A stretch of DNA of 20,482 bases. Origin: Irineochytrium annulatum (Eukaryota > Chytridiomycota > Chytridiomycetes > Chytridiales > Chytridiaceae). The translations under genes were made by a program, and so were the position numbers. Each line of letters opens with the position of its first letter. The stretch's first letter is position 1. The notes under the pieces were generated by a model that made no database searches, was not told the origin of the DNA, and was given only the letters and a program-made list of their open reading frames with translations. Positions 9,444-19,299 of the stretch are shown here, piece after piece. The stretch is from positions 1-20,482 of the forward strand of contig JADGJL010000469.1 in the NCBI GenBank assembly GCA_027600665.1, given 5' to 3'.

Positions 9444-9837
9444 GGAGCGTCATAACTATCTGCGAACCTCTATCCCTTCCGCTCTTTTCCTTTGTTTCTA
9501 GTTCTACTTTTCCGGTTCTTGCTTCAGCATATTGCATAACTCCCGAGAACTAACCAGTTCGCGCCTCCATATCCCTTGCTTTCGCACAGACAATCGGAAA
9601 TGTATCGATGATTTGCTTTCTAGATCGTTCTCTCCTGCCGTTCTGGTACTTGCACAGTTTTAACTCGTCCGTCGTAGACATATTTGTCAACGTGGCTCCC
9701 GAGCCGGCAGCGTGATATTATAGCGGCGTCTCTGATTCACTTTCCGTGACAGTAGATTATTGCTTCGGTTGCTCCACCCTCAAGACGGCGGTCCTCTGTT
9801 GCATTTGTAGATATTGTGCGATGTTTTAAATGCGTCT

Positions 9838-9845
9838 TATATAAG
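9838..9845 (+). promoter_or_regulatory. TATA box of D-2-hydroxyglutarate dehydrogenase gene
   Basis: TATATAAG, embedded in the 10-base palindrome CTTATATAAG, lies about 145 bases upstream of the chosen ATG. It is the best TATA element in the window on the plus strand. Confidence 0.55.
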
Positions 9846-9887
9846 CAGTTTCGTAAGCGAATAGAATTTTTTTTTTAGTTATCAAAC

Positions 9888-10040
9888 ATGAAGATACCTC
9901 TGGTGCTGGGGCGTAAAAAGGCTTGGTGCGACCAAGCCTTCACGATCTCATCACTCCACATCACTGCAAGCACGAACTCCCCTCTGCCATGCCGCCCCCG
10001 TCGCCGTTCCCCAGGCTCCTCGCTGCCCGGTCTCCATTAA
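9888..10040 (+). other. Upstream ORF overlapping the D2HGDH start
   Basis: An ATG at 9888 opens a 50-codon frame that ends at TAA 10038-10040, in a different frame from the main ORF and overlapping its start by about 50 bases. If transcription begins soon after the TATA box at 9838, this uORF would be on the mRNA and should reduce translation from 9989. Confidence 0.4.
9918..9940 (+). repeat. Perfect inverted repeat (10-bp stem, 3-base loop)
   Basis: AAGGCTTGGT, loop GCG, then ACCAAGCCTT: ten consecutive pairs with no mismatch, 48 bases before the ATG of D2HGDH and downstream of its TATA box. If transcribed, it forms a stable hairpin in the 5' leader; alternatively the DNA dyad could bind a dimeric regulator. 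Confidence 0.7.
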
Positions 10041-11698
10041 GGCCGCCGCGGGCCAGCCTCGGCCCTGCGACTGCCCGCATCCCTTTCAGGGTCAATGCCG
10101 CATCCCGCTGGATAGCAACGACAAAGGCCATCCCGCTGACGTCCACGTCCCTCAATTTGACCCGCCATCCCTTCAACACCCTTACGGACGCCGACATTGC
10201 CCATTTCCGCTCCATCCTCCCGTCGCCATCATCCATCCTCACGGACCCGGACGACATCCACCCGTTCAACGAGGACTGGATGCGAAAGTACCGCGGCGCC
10301 TCGAGGCTGGTCCTCAAGCCGCGCACGACGGACGAGGTGTCCGCCATCCTGCGCCACTGCAACGAGCGGAAGCTGGCCGTCGTTCCACAAGGGGGCAACA
10401 CGGGCCTCGTCGGCGGCAGCGTTCCCGTGTTCGACGAGGTCGTGCTCTCTACATCGGCCATGCAGGAAATTGAGCATTTTGATGAGGTGTCGGGCATTCT
10501 GACGTGTCAGGCAGGGTGCGTGCTCGAGACGCTGGACAACTGGCTGGGCGATCGAGGCCACACGATGCCGCTGGATTTGGGAGCGAAGGGTACTTGCCAG
10601 ATTGGGGGGAACGTGGCCACGAACGCGGGAGGGCTCAGGCTGCTACGCTACGGGTCGCTCCACGGCACCGTGCTATCGCTCGAGGTCGTGATGCCGTCGG
10701 GCAAGGTGCTGAAGCTGGGCCAACCGCTACGGAAGGACAACACGGGCTACGACCTCAAGCAGCTCTTCATCGGGTCCGAGGGCACGCTGGGCGTCATCAC
10801 GAAAGTTTCGATCCTGGCCGCCAGGAGGCCCTCGAGCGTGAACGTGGCCGTGCTCGCGCTTCGGGACTACGCATCCGTTCAGGCCTGCTTCATGGGCGCG
10901 AGGCAGGAGCTGGGCGAGATCCTGTCCGCGTTCGAGTTCTGGGACGATGGGTGCGCCGACATGGTCCTTAGGCACGTCGAGGGGAGCAGGAACCCGTTCC
11001 CGGGCGGGGAGGTGCACCCCTTCCAGGTGCTGATCGAGACGAGTGGGTCGAATGGGGATCATGATCTCGAAAAGTTGGGCGCGTTCTTGGAGGGCGTGAT
11101 TGAACGCGGGACGGCGGACGACGGCGTGATGGCCGACAGCGTGACGCAGCGGTCGGCGATGTGGGCGTTCCGTGAGAGTATACCCGAGGCGTGCGCGAGG
11201 GACGGGGAAGGCGGCAACTTGAAGTATGATTTAAGCGTGCCCGTCCCGGAGCTGTATAAGATCGTCACCGATCTCAGGGGCCGGCTGGAGGGGCGGAAGG
11301 TTGGGAGGGTCGTTGGGTTCGGGCACATGGGGGACGGGAACTTGCACCTAAACATCACCGGGACGGGTTGGGATAAGGACACGTTGAAGACCGTTGAGCC
11401 ATTCGTTTATGAGTGGGTCGAGGGCAGGAAGGGAAGCATCTCGGCCGAGCACGGGCTGGGTGTTATGAAGGTTTGTGGTTTGCGTTACTAAGGGCTGTTC
11501 ATGTATCTGAGCCTTTGCCAATAGGCACCTTACATCGGCTATTCAAAGTCTAAAGACGTAGTCGACATGATGAGGGACCTTAAGCGTGTCTGGGATCCGA
11601 ATGGCATCATGAACCGTAAGTCGTTTTCGTGACGATGCCTTCAAAGTATTTAATTCGCCAAAACTTCCTCAGCATACAAATACCTGCCCGAAGCGTGA
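9989..11698 (+). CDS. D-2-hydroxyglutarate dehydrogenase, mitochondrial FAD enzyme
   Basis: Three exons: 9989-11470, 11525-11615, 11673-11698 (1599 nt, 532 aa, close to human D2HGDH at 521). The enzyme oxidises D-2-hydroxyglutarate to 2-oxoglutarate with FAD, passing electrons to a mitochondrial carrier or to pyruvate in the yeast Dld2/Dld3 relatives. The first 50 residues are rich in Arg/Ala/Ser with almost no acids, as in a mitochondrial presequence. The PCMH-type FAD domain has [15 protein letters not shown] (132-146), [12 protein letters not shown] and [19 protein letters not shown]. The C-terminal domain has [11 protein letters not shown] (His446, His453) and SAEHGLG (Glu487), matching the metal/substrate ligands of the family. 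The last two short exons restore the conserved end [14 protein letters not shown]. Cytochrome-type D-lactate dehydrogenase is less likely, as its FAD loop differs. The ATG at 9989 is the first in frame. Confidence 0.92.
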
Positions 11699-12308
11699 GT
11701 GTATAACGCCGGCGACTTCAAGGGGCCTTTATGCGCCGGTACACTCGATTGATGATGTGTCAAGGTCGCGAGTATTGAGCTGGAGCAAGGAGTGCTGAAG
11801 TGCTTGACTAGGCATCGCGTTCCAAGTATTTTACACAACAGTAAAAGATTTGATTTGCAATACCTTTTTCAAACCGCCAGAGTAAGGACTACGGAGAAGA
11901 AAAACTCAGCAGAAAGCATTTTCAATCGAGAAAAATTACGTGGGAGTCAGTTGCAAAACGACAACTAGAGATGATGATGCACCGTCCAAATGGTAAAAAG
12001 ATCCACCAACTCGGAACAACGGATGGACAGGAGAACGTTCTTAGGAAGAGGTGTGTAAGAAGACACTGCAAGTACTGACGGACACGTCCAAAGGAATTAC
12101 GGTCACATTCCTGCTCGTTTCGACGGCCGCGACGCCCAACGGCACTTACAACCTTGTTGCAGTCGCCGACAGGCGCCTTTGACTTGAATGGTGAATGGCT
12201 GACGGTGGGTGGAAGTTCCAGGTTTTATGCGGGATTAAGTCGAACCTTAAATTGAGCCTACCTATTTTACTTGTTCACCAGTCGCGAACCCGTCCTCCAA
12301 TTCTAGCT
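11699..12308. other. Intergenic region between D2HGDH and glycosyltransferase
   Basis: Moderately AT-rich with no coding signal on either strand. An in-frame ATG at 12195 could extend the downstream glycosyltransferase by 38 residues. No RNA gene or repeat is recognised. Confidence 0.45.
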
Positions 12309-13790
12309 ATGCACGTCCCCACCAGCCGCCGGCGAACCCACGTCGTCCTGGCGCTAGTCGCCCTGATCGTCATCACCGGTCAGTTTCTTCTTCTCGCTGA
12401 ACGCGCGAGGACGGCGCCGGTCGACCAGTCGGAGCCGCCCAACCTCCTAAAGGACATGATCGCGTACCAGGCCTCCCTCCGCAACGAGTCATGGGGCGGC
12501 AACTTCCAGGCATCACTTGGGAACGCGACGGACGGCGGGGTACGGTCGCTAGACGACCTCGACGCCGTCCTGGCGAACGCGGCTGACGTGAGCCGCACCG
12601 TTATCCTCATCCCCTTCAACGAGGCCTACATTGAGATCGCGTCGAACCTCATCTGCAGCATCCAGAGGATTGAGCGCCGCGAGTCCGTCCACTTGCCGGT
12701 CGTGTATTGGCCGCTGGACAATGTGGCATATCTCTGGGCACAACAGAAGAAGCTCGGGGCTATCCTGTGAGTGTCTGCCTTTCCGTGAACGCGTTAAAGG
12801 AATCGTTCTGACTCTGTTGTTTCTTTGATACGAAGATATGACTCGGCGCTTTTCTCCGTCGACGATCACGTCGGCTACGCGGACGCGGAAGAGCAGGACG
12901 GCAAGCACCCGTCCTTCTTTAAAATGATGCGCGAGCGCGGCAAGATGTTCCGCCGCATCGTCCATGACCTCGGCTACAACATGCTCTTCCTCGACGCCGA
13001 CGTCGTTCTGCTCGCTAACCCTCTGAACCTGCTGCGTTGGGACTCCTCCGTCGAGATCCAGATTGACGCCTGGGACGAGTCGCATGTCCTCATGGAGGAG
13101 GTCGAACCGGCACCTGGGCCTGAGGAAGTTAAGCAGCCACAGTTGAGCGTGGAGGCGAATCACGCGAGAGCAATGAGGGTCAGTTCGGATTACAGTTGTC
13201 ATTCATAACTTAACTCTCCCCCCGAATCGTAGGGCCCTGCAAACCCGAAATCCATTCCTTACTTCCGCCCCGAGTCCTCCTACGCGCACGCTTCCGCCGT
13301 AACAGGCAGCTCCGGCGTCTTCTTTCTTCGCGCCGACGATGGCGGCCGGTTTGTGGCCCGCGAGCTCGACCGCCTCCTCCGCGAGCGTGGCGACGACCTC
13401 GACGATCAGCAGGCGCTGAACGTCATCCTGTCAAAGCACGCGTGGCCGCGGAACCTGGCGCCGCTGAGCCAAGCCAGCTACGTTGGTAATGGCACGGAGA
13501 GGGTCCTGACTATGCGATATTTACCGCAATACGCAACGGTCAGCGGGCCGGTGTTCTTCAAGTACAGGGAGGGGTACTTGCGGGTGAAGGGGGAGAAGGG
13601 GTTGCCAGAGCCAACACTGGTTCACGCGAACGGGGTTGAAAACAAGGTAGGCGCTGTCTAACATGCTTTGCAGCTAACAACTGGTTACTTTCCTTCCTTG
13701 CGATCGCAGAAAGCAGCCCTACAGAAGCATAAGCTGTGGTACATACACACGTACCTCGGGTGCATCAACGTCCTTGGCATGTATTTCTAG
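12309..13790 (+). CDS. Golgi-type II membrane glycosyltransferase (nucleotide-diphospho-sugar transferase fold, GT77-like)
   Basis: Four exons: 12309-12766, 12836-13178, 13233-13646, 13710-13790 (1296 nt, 431 aa). Starting at ATG 12309 gives a short basic cytosolic tail (TSRRR) and one membrane anchor (about residues 11-30, VVLALVALIVITGQFLLLA), the usual type II Golgi topology. An in-frame ATG at 12195 would lengthen the tail. The lumenal part has SRTVILIPFNEAY, a block with SFFKMMRERGKMFRRIV, and LFLDADVVLLANPL, whose DxD motif (Asp206-Asp208) binds the nucleotide-sugar metal. Later come GSSGVFFLRA, LDDQQALNVIL and LVHANGVENK, the usual order in the 'nucleotide-diphospho-sugar transferase' family (plant RRA/xylosyltransferase relatives). 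The ending is KLWYIHTYLGC. Potential N-glycosylation sites are present (NESW, NATD). Likely role is glycoprotein or wall glycan synthesis; the donor sugar is unknown. Confidence 0.83.
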
Positions 13791-14245
13791 CAGGCTGCAT
13801 ATTATCTCATCCATCTTCCCTCCTTGCAATTTAGTTTGTATAGCATGCTCATCAAATCACTAGTAGATATCTATTTTCGTTTTACTTGACGTATTGCCGC
13901 AATAATTAATATCCCCAGCCAACCCTGCACTTAAATGACAAATTCTCGGGGTAGGGAGACTTTGAAATGATCAGAGTTCTAGTGCAAACTTGACACGGTG
14001 AATAGCGGTTACGGCATATCGGATCTCTAGGGTACCCGAGTCCCGTTCTGCCTCGCATGTAGCGTAGCATTCCATTGTTCACCTACTCGCAATGGTTTTC
14101 CTATTTTTCAACCTCATTAATCGTTACAATAATAGCGCTGACATTATGTGAGGTTGCCAAGCCTGAGTGGCTTGAAGTTTTTGAATACAAGCCGACGGTG
14201 CCCAGGCAATTGGTTTCCTGTTCGTCATCCGTTCGTGCTCCCAGC
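13791..14245. other. Intergenic region before the GST-hemerythrin gene
   Basis: AT-rich 3' UTR sequence followed by promoter. The GST frame stays open upstream to about 14075 but has no ATG there, so the ATG at 14246 is used. A 19-codon uORF starts at ATG 14092. No clear TATA box. Confidence 0.45.
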
Positions 14246-15917
14246 ATGTCGTCCCTCACCACCATCCTGTCCTGCTGCTTCCGCAAGTCGGCCGACGCGA
14301 AGGACATTGTCCATGGCGCCCCAACGTCTGCGGGGATGACGCAGGCCCCGGCGCCTATGTTCATGACGGCCACGAGCAATCCTTCGGCCGCCTCATACGA
14401 GCTCTTTTCGAAAGGGATTTGCCCGTTCACCCAGACGGTTCGGCTCACGTTCCGGGCTAAGGGTCTCAACGACTTCGTCTTCACGAAGTGGGGCCCCGAG
14501 AATCCAGAGCCGGACTGGACAGCTGCCGTCAACTCTGCCAAGACCGTGCCTAGTTAGTTTTCCTTGTCTGGGTGCTGGTGGAGTCGCAAGAACGCATATT
14601 AACCCTCAATTTAGTCCTTCGCCTGCCGGACGGGACGTTCTTGACCGACTCCGCCGATATGATCGAGCACATTGAGAGAACGTTCCCACAGCCGTCCATC
14701 TACGCTGCTAAAGATGCGGCTATGTGGGCCGCATTCGCCCGCAACGAGCTTAAGGAGCCGTTCATGAAGGTTATGCAGAGCCCCAACCCGGCAATCCAGG
14801 CGGAGATGAGGCCTAAGCTTCAAGCGGCTTTGGAAAAGCTCGAGGAGCAGCTCAAGGTACGCCCGACGTTTTTCGTGATTTCCTGTTTGGAAGCTTAAAT
14901 GCATTCCCGACAGTGGCGGCGAGGTTTCCTTCTTTCCCAAACGCCATCCGTCGCCGATATCCTCCTCGCCCCCTTCCTGCACCGTCTGCCGCTGATCACA
15001 TACTTCCGTGACGTCGACTATCTCGCAAAGTTCCCTCACCTCCGCGCGTACGTTGCTCACATCGACTCCAGCGATTGGGCCAAGGACATTCTCTACCCAC
15101 TGCCCATGCTTCGTGGCGTCTTGATCAACATGCTCCCGAAGCAGAAGGCGATGAGTCTCGGCCGCCTTCAACACGAGGCCGTCAGACGCCATTTTAAGGT
15201 ACGTCTTCGTTTTTCTTTCCCTCCCGATGAGATATTAGTCATCACATAACCCTCCACTCCTTACAGGCCCTCTCCGCAGCATTCAACGCCCTCTGCGACG
15301 CCCAAGGCGCCAAACCCGTCATCGACGCCGAGGCCCGCGACGTCCAGTCCTTCCTCCACAAGCTCCTCCTCACGATAGAGACCCACGCCGGTTTCGAGGA
15401 AGAAATTATCTACCCCTTCTTCGACGCCATCAAACCCGGTGCCACACAACGCGCGCACGGCGAGCACGCGGTCGACGGCCCGCTTTATAAGAAGTTCGAA
15501 CGCGACGTCGATGCCGAGATCTCGACCTTCATCGCCGACCCCACGGCTCGTCCGGCCTTCGCCTTCGCGGGCATAGTTCGCATGGTGGATGAGATGGGCG
15601 CGTCGATGGATGCCCATATGGACGGGGAGGAGAAGGAGCTTTTCCCCATCACGAACGGGATGGATGACGCGCACCACGTCGAGATGGCGCGCAAGGTGTT
15701 CCAGTATAGCGCCAAGCCGCAGCCGACTATCCTGCCGTTCGTGTTGGAGGTCCTGACGGCGCAGGAGAGGATGCAGTACATGCATAACGTGACGGTGGCC
15801 CTCAAGGAGGTTGATCGGGACGAATGGGAGAGGTGCAAGTGGTACGCGAAGAGGGGGATGCCGGCCGAGGAGTGGGAGGACTTGGTGACCAGGCTGCCGG
15901 CGTTGAATGCGTCGTAG
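14246..15917 (+). CDS. Glutathione S-transferase fused to a C-terminal hemerythrin (HHE) domain
   Basis: Four exons: 14246-14552, 14615-14856, 14914-15198, 15267-15917 (1485 nt, 494 aa). Residues 50-125 form a thioredoxin-fold GST N-domain: YELFSKGICPFTQTVRL with a CPFT active-site motif (Cys59) as in omega GSTs, CLICs and DHARs; the cis-proline segment TVPILRLPDG; and TDSADMIEHIE for the glutathione gamma-glutamyl contact. Residues 130-265 are the helical C-domain (TPSVADILLAPFLHRLP). The last exon supplies a four-helix hemerythrin-like domain (about 279-415): His309, His318 with Glu322 (H-x3-E), His342/His345 and His395 with Glu399, the usual diiron ligands. The protein may couple thiol-disulfide or glutathione chemistry to iron, oxygen or peroxide sensing. 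The first 45 residues look disordered, with a Cys-Cys pair at 10-11 that could be lipid-modified. A GST-hemerythrin class is known from mosses and algae. Confidence 0.88.
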
Positions 15918-16147
15918 AGGTTGGGGGGGCGGTTTGTCACTCGTTTGATATTTGCGCGTCGATTGTCGGTTCATGTTTTCGGAGCAACGTTTCTCCATCT
16001 CATTTATGTATCTAGCAAATACAAAGACCAAGTTTCGCTTAGACTCTCCTGGCGAAATATTTGCAGGGTCCAAAGTCGCGTTGATCTTGCGAGGCGTGGG
16101 TTAAGATTGCCCTTTATCACGATCCTCCAGCCCAGCACCACGGCGAT

Positions 16148-17394
16148 ATGGACGCCCTCCACGACCTGGCCGGCAGCGTCGGCGACTCGACCGGGGCCGA
16201 CACGCGTCGAGCCTCCCCGCCTCGTCCCCCGCGCCGCGTGCGCTCCATCTCCGCTGCCCCAGCTCCCCTATCTCAAGATCGGGGGTCCTCCGACTCGAAC
16301 GCGAAACTGGCCGACGTCACGGCCGTGATGGCCTGGAAGCTGACTTCGACGACGAACACCATCTCCCCGTCCTCGGTCTCCTACTTCTTCGCGGGTTCCA
16401 GCCAACCGCCGCCGCCTGGGGACTGCACCGCGTCTGCCTCGTCCCTCGAACGTGCACTAGGACAGCAGCCCGCGCTGTCGATCAACCGGCTATTCAGGCC
16501 AAACGCGTCAACGAGCGAGGACGCGCCCGTCCATCACGCCATCGCCGTGCACGACGTCGACACGTCGGCAAAGAGCAGCGCCGCCGCGCTAGCGGACGCG
16601 ACCCAGAGCGCCGAGGATGCGTCACAGCGACGCGGGAGGGCGACGATGGTGAGACTCAAGTCGGAAGGGCACCTGAAGTCACTCCAGAACGGGCCCGCGG
16701 CGCCCGAGTCGATCGCGTCGATGTCGGAGGCGGTCCTGCGGTCACGGTCGAACATGGGGCCGGACATGCCGCCGGCTGGCGCGTCAGTCAACCAGCAGCG
16801 GCCGTCCAGCGGTCCCGCGGCTCTCGGCTTCCGCGATTCCTCCACCATTAAGGCCTCCGTCTGGACGGGTATCAACGAGTCCTTGAAACCCATGCCGCCT
16901 GAATCGGGTCGTCCGCAGTCCAGCAGCGCCGCGGTTACGGGCAGGAGCGCTGTGAAGGCTCTGATGCCGAAGCGGAGGGAAGGGAGGGACGCCGACAACG
17001 ACCGGGACGCGAGGATGAACTTCTGGCTCGGCATGGTCACCGTCGTACCTTGGGTCGTAAACGTCTTCTTCGTCGTGTCGCCGGGGAGGTCGGCGCAAGT
17101 TTATGCTGTAAGAACTTCGATTAATTTTGGAATCCTGTAGTATCGTGGTCTTACTTTCGCAACCAGTGGCTCTCTCTGGTATTCTTGTCGATCTACGTGT
17201 CGACCGCGGGCATAACGTTCAGAGCTATGGCCGAGCTCAACTGGCCGTTCGAGCCGATCCCTGACGTCTGGTTGGCGACAGCGTTGAAGGTGACCAGCGG
17301 GCTTATAGCCTTTGTTTGGCTGCTCGTGTCCGGGGTTGCAGTCATAGTATGGGTAGTCAGAAGGAAGAGACCGAGCTCTGCAGGAACAGCATGA
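16148..17394 (+). CDS. Protein with long disordered N-terminus and three C-terminal transmembrane helices
   Basis: Two exons, 16148-17107 and 17167-17394 (1188 nt, 395 aa). The intron uses donor GTAAGA and acceptor GCAACCAG at 17166, which keeps the frame; the nearer TAG at 17138-17140 would give a 33-base intron in the wrong frame. Residues 1-285 are Ser/Ala/Pro/Arg-rich, low complexity and probably cytosolic, with many possible phosphorylation sites. Three hydrophobic segments follow: about 292-310 (FWLGMVTVVPWVVNVFFVV), 321-338 (WLSLVFLSIYVSTAGITF) and 355-384 (ending in VAVIVWVV), then a basic tail RRKR. There is no signal peptide. I do not recognise the family; a membrane-anchored scaffold or regulator is possible. 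Its 3' end faces the lactone oxidase gene, 137 bases away. Confidence 0.65.
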
Positions 17395-17531
17395 TCGCTT
17401 ACTAGCTTCCGAAGGTGCACATTGCTTCATTACGGGTAGATCCCTCATGTACTTTACTAGATACAGCAACATCATTATATATTGTAGGCATATTCACCTA
17501 TCTATCCTCTCAGCAAATATCAGTATTTCCC

Positions 17532-19214
17532 CTACAGCTTACTGCGAATGCCAAATCCCACCGTTTCATTCTCACCCTCCTCCTCACCAACGATGTGTCG
17601 CCGCACATAATCATTTACAAACAGCCCGCCCGGGTCCAGCTCTCTCCGTACTTCCCGGAACCGCCCCATCTCTGGATATAGTGCCTCCAGCTCAGTCACC
17701 GTCAGCGGGTGCGCCTTGGCCCAATGCGGTCGCCCGGCCAGGTGCCGCATTATCAGCTCGTAGCCGGTCCAAAAGAGATCGTGCGCGACTGTGCGGCCGT
17801 AAGGTCTGCAACATGCTACGTAAAAACGAGCCCAAAATACAAAGCTACATACCGATACATGATGATGCCGATGTAGCAGGAGTCGCGACCGTAGGATGGG
17901 CTGAGCGGGATGTCGTCGCCCTTAACAAAACGGATCTCGACCGGAGCGTGTGCCACGACCCCAGAATCCTCAATGAACTTTTTGAGCCTTACCAATGCCT
18001 CCGGCCCCTTGTTCCTGATCAGCACAGATTAGTACTAACGCCAATTTGTATCTGCTGACGCATCGACAAAGGCGACGAGAGGAAAGGAAAAAAAAAAAAA
18101 AGGAAAAAAAAGAAACAAAAGGAAACGCGTGTGTTGTAGGTTATAAAAACATTTACCAGTCAATCGCCCACTCCGTCACGTACTGTTTGAACAAGCAATC
18201 GAAGTTAAACACCTCGACACTCCCGCCAACTCCCCTCTTCGTCTCCCGGAAGAACCTCTCAAAATGTCTCCGATGCACCACCGGCAACAGCTTTGGCGCA
18301 ACCGATGTTGCGAAAAGCGACGCCTCGTACGCCTTCAAGCCCAGCAAATTCGACTTAACCCATCCGTCTTCCTCACCCATCTTCCTATCCTTCTTGGTCT
18401 TCGTCGCCCGCCATAGCACGCATTCTTCCGTGTGCGGAAACCACCAGAACCTCACAAACTCCCTGCCCTTCACGTACGAGTCCCATCCGGAAATCATCTC
18501 GACGAACGGGATGGCGCGCTGTTCGAACTCGAGGTTAAACTTCGGCACGGCCTGGATCGTGACCTCGAGAACGATGCCGAGACAGCCTAGCGAGCAAAGG
18601 GACATGCGGAAGAGCTCGGGGTGGGATGTTGAGGAGAGCATCAGGGTCTCGAGGTTGGCGGTGAGGAGTTTCAAGGAGACGATCTGTTGAAAGTTCAGAT
18701 TGACCGCGAAGTGGAGAGCGGACAGATAAAGTACTTACGCATGCAGCGAGGATGGGCTGGTCCATACCCGTACCGTGAGTCCCCGTCGAAATGAGGCCCG
18801 CGAAGGACTGGTCAGAGATTGAGCCGAGGTTGGGCATCGCGAGGTCGACCGTGCCCAGATAGTCGTTCAAGACCCCGAGCTTGATGCCGGCCTGAAAAGT
18901 CACCCGCTTCGCCCTCTCGTCCAGCTAAAATTCGTTGGTCAGCGACTTGCATCCACAGCAGCATTCCACATCGTACACACCCGCAGAATAGAGCTGAAAT
19001 GCCGCAGCGACACTAAGATCCCATCGCCGTCTGTGCATGCAATGTCCGACGGCGAGTGTCCCGCCCCGACCACCCGAATGGTTCGTCCTTGATGCTTCGC
19101 AAAGTGGATGATCCGGTGCAGGTCATCGAGCGACTCCGGCTCGACGTACTGCGACGGCGAGCACAGGTGTGTCCCGGCCCAGTTGCTGAAGGTGGGTCTG
19201 TCTACGGTAAGCAT
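17532..19214 (-). CDS. D-arabinono-1,4-lactone oxidase (L-gulonolactone oxidase family)
   Basis: Five exons on the minus strand: 18981-19214, 18739-18924, 18157-18683, 17853-18014, 17532-17805 (1383 nt, 460 aa). It catalyses the last step of erythroascorbate/ascorbate synthesis, oxidising an aldonolactone with O2 and releasing H2O2. The VAO-type FAD domain has [11 protein letters not shown] near the start and [15 protein letters not shown], whose His53 is the covalent FAD attachment site. It continues with [15 protein letters not shown] and [14 protein letters not shown]. The C-terminal ALO domain has [16 protein letters not shown] and the HWAK motif (397-400), the catalytic HWxK signature. 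ATG 19214 gives the usual short N-terminus; longer frames run antisense into the next gene. The third intron (18015-18156) is 142 bases, more than twice the others, and contains a long pyrimidine tract on the sense strand. The start is 85 bases from the divergent FLAD1-like gene. Confidence 0.92.
18085..18122 (+). repeat. Homopurine tract (A-rich) within an intron of the lactone oxidase gene
   Basis: Nearly uninterrupted A/G sequence including a run of fourteen or more A, in the 142-base third intron of the minus-strand gene (so C/T-rich on the transcript). It probably explains why that intron is long. Confidence 0.6.
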
Positions 19215-19299
19215 CGGCGGGTTGGCAGAATTGCCGACGGGTGGCTTAGAAATGCTGTCACGATTCAGAATCTCGTCACTTGGGCGATCAGCGCGCGCC
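19215..19299. promoter_or_regulatory. 85-base bidirectional promoter between ALO and FLAD1-like gene
   Basis: Only 85 bases separate the two divergent ATGs, so the core promoters or leaders must overlap the opposing gene or each other. No TATA element is visible, suggesting initiator-type promoters. Confidence 0.5.

Larger units (their letters stand above)
9444..9988. other. 3' UTR of zinc-motif gene, promoter and leader of D2HGDH
   Basis: No gene is seen. The right half carries a TATA box (9838-9845), a T-tract (9869-9876), an upstream ATG (9888) and a perfect hairpin (9918-9940), listed separately. Confidence 0.55.

Noticed and set aside
12032..12041. AGAACGTTCT palindrome resembling a heat-shock element core
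   Set aside because: Only two inverted units are present, with no third adjacent nGAAn unit, and it lies about 270 bases from the nearest start; a 10-base palindrome can arise by chance.
15261..16073. 270-codon open frame on the minus strand
   Set aside because: It is antisense to the hemerythrin exon, has no recognisable domain, and its Arg/Leu/His-rich composition is typical of a GC-rich shadow frame.
17108..17140. 33-base intron ending at the TAG at 17138-17140
   Set aside because: Too short for this gene set and it puts the membrane-helix frame out of phase; the acceptor at 17166 keeps it in phase with a 59-base intron.
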